Assembly: GCA_964532865.1 (NCBI GenBank)
Contig: CAZHJA010000007.1
Coordinates: forward strand, 1-25,834
DNA length: 25,834 bases
Reading direction: 5' to 3'
Source of the DNA: CAZHJA01 sp964532865
GTDB taxonomy: Bacteria > Patescibacteriota > Microgenomatia > UBA1406 > GWC2-37-13
Shown here piece after piece: positions 17,156 to 23,623 of this stretch. A program made the translations under genes and the position numbers. The notes under the pieces were generated by a model that did not search any database, was not told the DNA's origin, and worked only from the letters and a program-made list of their open reading frames with translations. Position 1 is the stretch's first letter. Every line of letters begins with the position of its first letter.

Positions 17156-17184
17156 TTGACTTAAGAATAAAATACTGTTAGAAT
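17156..17184 (+). promoter_or_regulatory. Promoter of the ATP synthase operon, near-leaderless
   Basis: TTGACT (17156-17161), a 17-base spacer and TAGAAT (17179-17184) form a good sigma-70 type promoter. The -10 box ends only 9 bases before the GTG start of the first gene. Transcription would therefore begin about 2-3 bases upstream of the start codon. Confidence 0.6.
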
Positions 17185-17193
17185 AAAGTTCCT

Positions 17194-17460
17194 GTGAAAA
17201 AACATTTCTTAAAGATAGATAATCAAGGAAATATACAAGAAACTTCTGAGAATGAGATTAAGAAAAAAAAACTTAAGGGTAATTATTTAAAATATTGTTC
17301 AATTGGAATAAATTTAGTAACGCCAATACTAATATTTTTATTTCTAGGAATTATGATAGATAAATGGACTGGTAAGGAACCATTATTTACACTTATTTTT
17401 ATTTTTCTAGGAGCTTTTGGAAGTTTGTTTAATATGTATAAAATTGCAGTAAAAAAATAA
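17194..17460 (+). CDS. AtpZ/AtpI-like small membrane protein of the ATP synthase operon
   Basis: A protein of 88 aa. A charged N-terminal half (lysine-rich to about residue 29) is followed by two membrane helices, about 35-52 and 60-82, joined by the short loop IMIDKWTGKEP. That loop, with a glycine and a lysine between the helices, is the usual feature of the AtpZ/AtpI-like family (F0F1-ATPase-associated, proposed to help c-ring assembly or Mg/Ca handling). It starts with GTG at 17194; no better start lies upstream. The stop overlaps the atpB start by one base (TAATG). Confidence 0.75.
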   Translation: MKKHFLKIDNQGNIQETSENEIKKKKLKGNYLKYCSIGINLVTPILIFLFLGIMIDKWTGKEPLFTLIFIFLGAFGSLFNMYKIAVKK

Positions 17461-18260
17461 TGCCGCATATAAGCATAAAAGCAGAAACAATATTTAATAT
17501 ATTTGGTTTTCCTATTACAAACTCATATATAACATCCCTTATTGTAATCATTATTACTTTTTTTATTGTTGTTTATTATAACAAGCAACTAACCGCTCAA
17601 AAAAAGAGTGGTTTTTTTTATATTCTTCATTTTTTTATTAATGCTATATATAATTTATTTAAATCAATTATAGGAAGTAAAATAAATGTTTTTTTTCCAG
17701 TTTTATTTTCATTTTTCTTTTATATCCTTCTTCAAAACTGGTTTGGTCTAATGCCTGGTGTAGGAAGCATATTAATCAAGCCTCAAGAAAAGGCCTCCGT
17801 TATTCATATTGCAGAAAGTGAAATAATTCATGAACAAGCTGTAAGTGAAGGGAAACATGATCCTTTGCTTATTCCTCTTTTTAGAGCAAATAATGCAGAT
17901 TTAAATACAACAATAGGATTAGCATTAGTAGCCATGGTTTTGGTTCAATACTATGGAATATTAAATTTAGGATTGTTTGTATATTTAAAGAAGTTCTTTA
18001 ATTTTTCAAATCCAATTAATTTTTTTACTGGAATTCTTGAAATAATATCAGAATTTTCAAAAGTAATATCCTTTGCATTTAGGCTTTTTGGGAATATATT
18101 TGCTGGAGAAGTATTGCTTGTCATAATTGCATTTTTAATACCAGTAATAGTTCCTGTGCCCTTTTTCTTTTTAGAAATATTTGTGGGATTTATCCAGGCA
18201 TTAGTGTTTTCAATGTTAACTGCAGTTTTTTTTCAATTAGCAACGCAAAAACATCATTAA
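17460..18260 (+). CDS. atpB: F-type ATP synthase subunit a
   Basis: A protein of 266 aa and the stator channel subunit of Fo. The essential arginine is Arg208 in FAFRLFGNIFAGEV, with Glu217 nearby and Gln246 in FVGFIQALVFSML. These match Arg210, Glu219 and Gln252 of E. coli. The helices are hydrophobic and Phe-rich, and an extracellular or periplasmic loop of about 120-145 is rich in His and Glu (HIAESEIIHEQAVSEGKHDP). The start overlaps the atpZ-like stop by one base. Within codons 44-53 the DNA forms a hairpin followed by a T-run. Confidence 0.95.
   Translation: MPHISIKAETIFNIFGFPITNSYITSLIVIIITFFIVVYYNKQLTAQKKSGFFYILHFFINAIYNLFKSIIGSKINVFFPVLFSFFFYILLQNWFGLMPGVGSILIKPQEKASVIHIAESEIIHEQAVSEGKHDPLLIPLFRANNADLNTTIGLALVAMVLVQYYGILNLGLFVYLKKFFNFSNPINFFTGILEIISEFSKVISFAFRLFGNIFAGEVLLVIIAFLIPVIVPVPFFFLEIFVGFIQALVFSMLTAVFFQLATQKHH
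17591..17619 (+). terminator. Intrinsic-terminator-like hairpin inside atpB
   Basis: AACCGCTC (17591-17598) can pair with GAGTGGTT (17606-17613) in an 8-bp stem containing one G-U, with a 7-base A loop. The pairing continues into a run of T to 17619. The layout is that of a rho-independent terminator, but it lies inside the atpB coding sequence. Confidence 0.45.
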
Positions 18261-18300
18261 AATGTATAATAAATCAAAGTTAATATTTAAATACAAATTA

Positions 18301-18309
18301 AGGGGGTGA
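18301..18309 (+). promoter_or_regulatory. Strong Shine-Dalgarno site of atpE
   Basis: AGGGGGTGA lies 8 bases before the atpE ATG at 18318 and decides the start. A longer reading from a GTG at 18306 would place the start codon inside this site. A TATAAT box at 18265-18270 in the same spacer may be an internal -10 element. Confidence 0.8.
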
Positions 18310-18317
18310 ATATATTT

Positions 18318-18545
18318 ATGTCTGCAGATGCAATAAAATACCTATCCATTGCATTGACAATGGCAATAGGAGCATTAGGTCCAGCCATTGCTATTGGCCT
18401 TATTGGAAGCAAGGCTGTTGAGGCTTTAGGAAGAAATCCTGAAGCAGAAAGTTCTGTTAGAACAATGGCAATTTTAGCCATAGCTTTTGCTGAAGCTGTT
18501 GCTATTTACGCATTAGTAATTGCCTTGATTTTGAAATTTACATAA
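18318..18545 (+). CDS. atpE: F-type ATP synthase subunit c, proton type
   Basis: A protein of 75 aa, a helical hairpin: helix 1 about 7-30 with LGPAIAIGLIGSKAVE, a polar loop RNPEAE at 39-44, and helix 2 about 48-72. The ion-binding carboxylate is Glu59 in AFAEAVAIYALV. Positions matching the sodium ligands of Ilyobacter-type rings are Ile26 (for Gln32), Ala60 (for Ser66) and Val61 (for Thr67). So the ring most probably carries protons. The start is chosen from the Shine-Dalgarno site. Its own spacer (57 bases after atpB) and strong ribosome binding site fit the higher copy number of c in the complex. Confidence 0.95.
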   Translation: MSADAIKYLSIALTMAIGALGPAIAIGLIGSKAVEALGRNPEAESSVRTMAILAIAFAEAVAIYALVIALILKFT

Positions 18546-18557
18546 ATTTAGATTAAT

Positions 18558-19064
18558 ATGGAAAATTTAGGAATTGATCCAAAATTGCTTCTTGCGCAAA
18601 TTGTAAACTTTGTAATATTTTTTATAATCATTAAAAAGTTTATTGCAAAACCATTTACTAGATTTGTGGATAAGCAAAAACATGAAGAATTAGAAAAAGA
18701 AAGAATTACTAATGATTTAAAAAAGTCAGAGGAAGAGCTTCAAATACAAGAAATACAAGTAAAAGAAACTATTAGAAAAAGAGAGAATGAAGCTGTGCAA
18801 GAAGCCAAAAAACAAGGCGGAATTGTAAAAAACCAAATAATACAAGACGCTAAAGATGATGCTCAAGACATTAGAAAAAAAGCAAAAGAACAAATTGAGC
18901 ATGAAAGAAAAACACTTGAAGTTAATATAAAAAAGAAAACAGTTGATTTAAGCGTGTTATTACTTGAAAAAGTATTAAAAAGCTCATTAGATATTAATCA
19001 AAAAAGAAAAATTACAAAAGATATACTAAGCAAATCAAGAGAAAAAATATTTACAAAGTCATAA
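18558..19064 (+). CDS. atpF: F-type ATP synthase subunit b
   Basis: A protein of 168 aa. A single N-terminal membrane helix (about 9-27) continues directly into a long charged coiled coil, as in the peripheral stalk subunit. The opening DPKLLLAQIVNFVIFFIII and the following KKFIAKPFTRFVDKQ fit the b family. The middle has long runs of Glu/Lys and Gln and the C terminus is helical to residue 168. It joins Fo to F1 as a dimer. It lies 12 bases after atpE. Confidence 0.92.
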   Translation: MENLGIDPKLLLAQIVNFVIFFIIIKKFIAKPFTRFVDKQKHEELEKERITNDLKKSEEELQIQEIQVKETIRKRENEAVQEAKKQGGIVKNQIIQDAKDDAQDIRKKAKEQIEHERKTLEVNIKKKTVDLSVLLLEKVLKSSLDINQKRKITKDILSKSREKIFTKS

Positions 19065-19113
19065 ATAGAATAATCAGGTTATTCATAAAGTTATAAAATA
19101 CAATAAGCAAATT

Positions 19114-19398
19114 ATGAAATTAAAGCCATACGTAAAAGAAGAGCTTAGAAAAAAGCTATTAGATAGTATTAAGCATGAAAAAGAAAGAGTAATAATAACT
19201 AGCGCATATGATTTAAGTAAAGAAGATATGGATTTTTTATTTAAAAAATATCCTACGCTTAAAAATTCAAATATAGAAGTTATTATAGATCCAAATATTG
19301 TAGCTGGTTTAAAAATTCAAATAGGCTCAAGTGTTATTGATATGACTTTATTAAATGAATTGCAAAATTTAAAACAATCTCTCTATGAAATTACTTGA
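19114..19398 (+). CDS. atpH: F-type ATP synthase delta subunit, C-terminal domain only
   Basis: A protein of 94 aa, about half the usual 170-180. It aligns by eye with the C-terminal part of delta/OSCP. The features are VIITSAYDLSKEDMDFLFKKYPTLKN, then NIEVIIDPNIVAGLKIQIGSSVIDMTLLNELQNLKQSL, which is the standard end of the family (sA-x-x-L; dp-x-li-gG; iG-x-x-viD). The N-terminal helical domain that caps the alpha subunits is absent. There is no room for it, because atpF ends only 49 bases upstream and no other frame codes there. Its place in the operon supports the call. The stop overlaps atpA by 14 bases. Confidence 0.82.
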   Translation: MKLKPYVKEELRKKLLDSIKHEKERVIITSAYDLSKEDMDFLFKKYPTLKNSNIEVIIDPNIVAGLKIQIGSSVIDMTLLNELQNLKQSLYEIT

Positions 19399-20875
19399 TA
19401 GTTATCTTAAACAAATAGAAAAAGAATTAAAAAAGCCTAGTAAAGTCGAGAAAAGTAAAGAAATTGGTATAGTTTCCGAAGTAAAAGACGGAGTTGTAAT
19501 ATTGTCGGGCTTAGATAATGTTTCATATGGGGAATTAATTCAATTTAGCAATAATGTTGTTGGTTATGTTATTGACATGATTGAAGATCAGGTTGGATCA
19601 ATAGTTCTTGGAGATTATATCGGAATAAAAGCAGGTGATACAGCCAAAGCAATGGGAATTACTCTTTCTGTACCAGTATGTGACAGCATAATAGGAAGAG
19701 TTATTGATCCACTTGGCGTCCCATTAGACGGATTTTCAAAGCTAAAAACAGATAAATATTATCCTCTTGAAAAAATTGCTCCAGGCGTAGTTGAAAGACA
19801 ATCTGTTAATGTACCTATTCAAACTGGAATAAAAGTAATTGATGCTCTTATTCCAATTGGCAGAGGACAAAGAGAATTAATTATAGGAGATAGAACAACA
19901 GGTAAAACAACACTTGCAATTGATACAATTTTAAATCAGAAAAATAAGCAAGTTATTTGTATATATTGCGCAATTGGTCAAAGAAACGCTAAAATTGCAA
20001 GTACTTTAGAGCTTTTGAAAAAACACAAAGCACTAGACTATACAATAATTGTAAGTGCAAGCTCTTCAGAGTCAGTAGCCTTACAATATCTTGCTCCATA
20101 TTCTGCATCTGCAATTGGAGAATATTTTATGGATAAAGGGAAAGATGTATTAATCGTTTATGATGATTTGACAAAACATTCTTGGGCGTATAGAGAAATA
20201 TCTCTTATCTTGCGTAGACCATCTGGAAGAGAAGCATATCCTGGAGATGTATTTTATCTTCATTCTAGATTGTTGGAGCGTGCATGTAGATTAAATAAAG
20301 CAAACGGTGGAGGATCAATAACAGCTTTGCCAATTATTGAAACGCTTGACGGAGATGTATCTTCATATATTCCAACAAATGTTATTTCAATTACAGATGG
20401 ACAAATATTTTTAGAAACCGATCTTTTTAATGCTGGAATTAGACCTGCACTTAATGTAGGTCTTTCAGTATCTAGAGTTGGAGGAGACGCTCAAACAAAA
20501 GCAATTAAGCAGGTTGCAGGTAGACTAAAACTAGACTTAACTCAATATAGAGAACTTGCTGCTTTTTCTCAATTTCAATCAGATTTAGATGAAAATACCA
20601 AAAAAATATTAAATCGCGGTGCTAAAATAACTCAAATATTAAAACAAAATAAAAATGAATTATTTACTTTAGCTGAAGAAGTTGTAATATTATGGGCAGC
20701 TTCTAATGGATACTTGGATGACATTGCAACTGGTGATGTTGAAACATTTGAAAGAAGGCTATTAGATCAATTTAGAACTAAAGGTAAAAAAATATTAGAT
20801 GAGATTAATGTTAAAAAAGCATTAGATAAAAAACTTGAAGAACAAATCAAAAAGTTTGTTGAGGATAATAAATGA
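19385..20875 (+). CDS. atpA: F-type ATP synthase subunit alpha
   Basis: A protein of 496 aa. The noncatalytic nucleotide site has the P-loop GDRTTGKT (168-175), whereas the family nearly always has GDRQTGKT. The Arg finger is Arg364 in GLSVSRVGGDAQ, and the C terminus is helical. The N-terminal beta barrel is complete, opening with a short helix (MKLLDSYLKQIEKELKK) followed by IGIVSEVKDGVVILSGLDN. It forms the alpha3-beta3 head with atpD. Its start overlaps the end of atpH, and its TGA overlaps the atpG ATG by four bases. Confidence 0.96.
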   Translation: MKLLDSYLKQIEKELKKPSKVEKSKEIGIVSEVKDGVVILSGLDNVSYGELIQFSNNVVGYVIDMIEDQVGSIVLGDYIGIKAGDTAKAMGITLSVPVCDSIIGRVIDPLGVPLDGFSKLKTDKYYPLEKIAPGVVERQSVNVPIQTGIKVIDALIPIGRGQRELIIGDRTTGKTTLAIDTILNQKNKQVICIYCAIGQRNAKIASTLELLKKHKALDYTIIVSASSSESVALQYLAPYSASAIGEYFMDKGKDVLIVYDDLTKHSWAYREISLILRRPSGREAYPGDVFYLHSRLLERACRLNKANGGGSITALPIIETLDGDVSSYIPTNVISITDGQIFLETDLFNAGIRPALNVGLSVSRVGGDAQTKAIKQVAGRLKLDLTQYRELAAFSQFQSDLDENTKKILNRGAKITQILKQNKNELFTLAEEVVILWAASNGYLDDIATGDVETFERRLLDQFRTKGKKILDEINVKKALDKKLEEQIKKFVEDNK

Positions 20876-21750
20876 ATATACGTACTGTAAAAACAAAAAT
20901 TAAATCTGTAAGTAATGTTAGAAAAATTACAAAAGCCATGCAAATGGTATCCGCTGTAAAAATGAAAAAGTCTCAAAAAAAAGCAATAGAAGGGGAACCA
21001 TATCAACACGAATTAAAAAAAATAATTCAAAATGTTATTTTAAAAACTGATATTTCTTATTCAGTATTACTGCAGAATCCACCTGAAGATGTACAAAAAA
21101 CATTAAACATAGTAATAACTTCTAATAAAGGCTTATGTGGGCCCTTTAACTTTAATCTCATAAAATTTTTAATTAAGAAATGCAATATTGATGTTGATGA
21201 CTTTATTATTGTTGGAAAAAAAGGAGGAGAGATAATATCTAGAATGGGAGGTAATATTATTGCTGATTTTACACAATCAAATTTAGCTACAGATGTATCT
21301 GCAATATTTAATCTTGCTTTAACAAATTATTTTACAAATAAATATAAAAGTGTTTCACAAATATTTAACTCTTTTATTTCAACATTAAAAGTTGAATCTA
21401 TTAAAGAACAGCTTATTCCAGTATGTCTTGAGTTTAAAGAAGAAGTAGAAAAAGATAGAGAAATAAAAGAAAAAGAAGAAACAAGTGAGTATACTATTGA
21501 ACCAAGTCCAAGAAAAATACTTGACCCATTACTAAAAAACTATGTAGAAGAAAGAATTAGAGACGCCATAATACAAAGTGAAGCTGGAGAGCACTCATCA
21601 AGAATGATAGCCATGAAAGATGCCACAGAAAATGCAAATGATGTTGTATACAATTTAACCTTATTAAGAAATAAGCTAAGACAGCAAAAGATAACTTATG
21701 AGCTTTTGGATATGATTACAGCTAAAGAATCTGTAATAGAGGAGTCTTAA
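20872..21750 (+). CDS. atpG: F-type ATP synthase subunit gamma
   Basis: A protein of 292 aa. The N-terminal helix has RTVKTKIKSVSNVRKITKAMQMVSAVKM, the standard gamma pattern. The central Rossmann-like part has ITSNKGLCGPFNFNLIKFL and FIIVGKKGGEII. The C-terminal helix includes SRMIAMKDATENANDVVYNL. The central segment 185-215 is rich in Glu and Lys. The last residues MITAKESV replace the usual Gly/Ala-rich end. The subunit is the rotor shaft inside the alpha3-beta3 head. The ATG overlaps the atpA stop (ATGA). Confidence 0.95.
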   Translation: MNIRTVKTKIKSVSNVRKITKAMQMVSAVKMKKSQKKAIEGEPYQHELKKIIQNVILKTDISYSVLLQNPPEDVQKTLNIVITSNKGLCGPFNFNLIKFLIKKCNIDVDDFIIVGKKGGEIISRMGGNIIADFTQSNLATDVSAIFNLALTNYFTNKYKSVSQIFNSFISTLKVESIKEQLIPVCLEFKEEVEKDREIKEKEETSEYTIEPSPRKILDPLLKNYVEERIRDAIIQSEAGEHSSRMIAMKDATENANDVVYNLTLLRNKLRQQKITYELLDMITAKESVIEES

Positions 21751-21776
21751 GTGTTGTTATTTGTTAAATAATTATT

Positions 21777-23147
21777 ATGACAGAAGGAAAAATAATATCA
21801 ATTAGAGGAGTTGTTATAGATATACAATTTCCCGAAGATAAAACTCCAAATGTTTATGAAGCCCTTTTAATTAAAGAAAAAGGGTTGGGAAAAATAATTT
21901 TGGAAGTAGAGGCAATATTGGATAAAGGATTAGTAAGAGCTGTTGCTATGGGTACAGTTTTTGGATTAAGGCGTGGAACAAAAGTTTTTAATACCGGAAA
22001 TCCCATTACTGTTCCCGTTGGTAAAGAAACACTTGGAAGAATACTTAATGTTACTGGAGATCCTATTGATAAAAAAGGGCCTGTAAAAACAAAACTCCAA
22101 TCATCAATACATAATCCAGCTCCAAAACTTATTGACCAATCTCCAAAGCAGGAAATATTTGAAACAGGAATCAAAGTTATTGATCTTATTGCACCATTTA
22201 TTAAAGGTGGGAAAGTTGCAATATTTGGAGGAGCAGGTACAGGTAAAACAATTGTAATTCAAGAAATGATACACAACTTGGCAAAAGAACATAAAGGCGT
22301 ATCGGTATTTGCCGGTGTTGGAGAAAGATCAAGAGAAGGAAATGATATGTGGAATGAAATGAAAGAAACAAAAGTTCTTGATAAAACTGCACTTGTATTT
22401 GGCCAAATGAATGAACCTCCAGGAAATCGTCTTCGAGTAGCTTTAACTGGAGTTACAATGGCAGAGTACTTTAGAGATAAAAAGAATATGGATGTTCTTC
22501 TTTTTATAGATAATATATTTAGATTTGCTCAAGCTGGCTCAGAAGTATCAGCGCTACTTGGAAGAATTCCTTCTGCTGTAGGATATCAGCCAACATTAGC
22601 TTCAGAAATGGCAGCACTACAGGAGAGAATTACATCCAATAAAAACGGTTCTATTACATCAATTCAAGCAGTTTATGTTCCTGCCGATGACTATACTGAT
22701 CCAGCACCTGTTGCTACATTTTCACATCTTGATGCATCTTTAGCTCTTGAAAGATCTTTAGCAGAACAGGGACTATATCCTGCAATAGACCCTCTTATTT
22801 CTTCATCTCAAGCATTAGATCCTGATGTAGTAGGTGTTGAACATTATAATACAGCAAGAGAGGTATTAAAGACTTTACAAAGGTATAAAGATCTTCAGGA
22901 TATTATTGCAATATTAGGTATGGAAGAGCTTTCAGAAGAAGATAAAAATGTAGTACTACGAGCAAGAAAAATTCAAAGATTTCTAACTCAACCTATGAAT
23001 GTTGCAGAACAGTTTACAGGAAGATCTGGTAGATATGTTCCAATAAGCGAAAATATAAAAGGCTTTAAAGAAATTCTTGAAGGAAAGCATGATAAGTTAC
23101 CTGAAGCTGCATTCTTTATGAAAGGCACAATAGATGATGTTAAATAA
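21777..23147 (+). CDS. atpD: F-type ATP synthase subunit beta (catalytic)
   Basis: A protein of 456 aa. Walker A is GGAGTGKT (151-158, Lys157), with the catalytic Glu183 in VGERSREGND. Walker B ends VLLFIDNIFRFAQAGSEVSALLGR, and the DELSEED-region equivalent is MEELSEEDKNVV near residue 385. These place it as the catalytic ATP-forming subunit. The usual P-loop has Val in place of the Thr. The start is 26 bases after atpG; no Shine-Dalgarno site. Confidence 0.97.
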   Translation: MTEGKIISIRGVVIDIQFPEDKTPNVYEALLIKEKGLGKIILEVEAILDKGLVRAVAMGTVFGLRRGTKVFNTGNPITVPVGKETLGRILNVTGDPIDKKGPVKTKLQSSIHNPAPKLIDQSPKQEIFETGIKVIDLIAPFIKGGKVAIFGGAGTGKTIVIQEMIHNLAKEHKGVSVFAGVGERSREGNDMWNEMKETKVLDKTALVFGQMNEPPGNRLRVALTGVTMAEYFRDKKNMDVLLFIDNIFRFAQAGSEVSALLGRIPSAVGYQPTLASEMAALQERITSNKNGSITSIQAVYVPADDYTDPAPVATFSHLDASLALERSLAEQGLYPAIDPLISSSQALDPDVVGVEHYNTAREVLKTLQRYKDLQDIIAILGMEELSEEDKNVVLRARKIQRFLTQPMNVAEQFTGRSGRYVPISENIKGFKEILEGKHDKLPEAAFFMKGTIDDVK

Positions 23148-23170
23148 TATCTTATATTTTTAATAAAACT

Positions 23171-23581
23171 ATGCTTAAATTAAAAATAATTACACCACAA
23201 AAAATTGTAATGGAGGAAGATGTTAAAAGTGTTACAGTACCATCATTTGAAGGCGAAATTACAATTTTACCTCACCACACAAATTTATTTTCTCTTCTTA
23301 TTGAAGGAATTGTGACAATAAGAAAAAAAAACGAAGAAGATTATTTATCAATTGGAGGTGGATATGTTGAAACAAATGGAAGAGATCTTCGTATTTTAGT
23401 ATCAAGAGCCTATGGTCAGGATGAAATCGATAATAAGCTTACAGAACAGGCAATAGAAAATGCAAAAAAAATATTATCAGAATCAAAAGATAATAATGAA
23501 AGAATTAATGCTAGTTCAGTATTAAGACGCTCTGTTATTGATTCCAAACTGATTAAAAAAAGAAAAATACGACACGTTTAA
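23171..23581 (+). CDS. atpC: F-type ATP synthase subunit epsilon
   Basis: A protein of 136 aa. The N-terminal beta sandwich (about 1-85) shows LKLKIITPQKIVMEEDVKSVTVPSFEGEITILPHHTNLFSLL and LSIGGGYVETNG, as in epsilon. A helical C-terminal part (about 88-136) of two helices, TEQAIENAKKILSE and INASSVLRRSVIDSKL, is typical of the inhibitory domain. It closes the operon. No terminator hairpin is seen after it. Confidence 0.94.
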   Translation: MLKLKIITPQKIVMEEDVKSVTVPSFEGEITILPHHTNLFSLLIEGIVTIRKKNEEDYLSIGGGYVETNGRDLRILVSRAYGQDEIDNKLTEQAIENAKKILSESKDNNERINASSVLRRSVIDSKLIKKRKIRHV

Positions 23582-23609
23582 GACAAATTAGATTTATATT
23601 TATTTATGA

Positions 23610-23623
23610 TATATTAGTAAAAT
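23610..23623 (+). promoter_or_regulatory. Probable -10 element of topA, leaderless type
   Basis: TATATT (23610-23615) ends 8 bases before the topA ATG at 23624, so the transcript would start at or next to the codon. The 20 bases from 23610 differ at only three positions from those before rplS. No convincing -35 box was found. Confidence 0.4.

Noticed and set aside
18306..18317. GTG start for subunit c four codons upstream
   Set aside because: The codon would lie inside the Shine-Dalgarno site that serves the ATG at 18318.
19068..19084. Small hairpin GAATAA/TTATTC between atpF and atpH as a regulatory element
   Set aside because: A 6-bp AT-rich stem without T-run or a conserved partner is too weak to claim.
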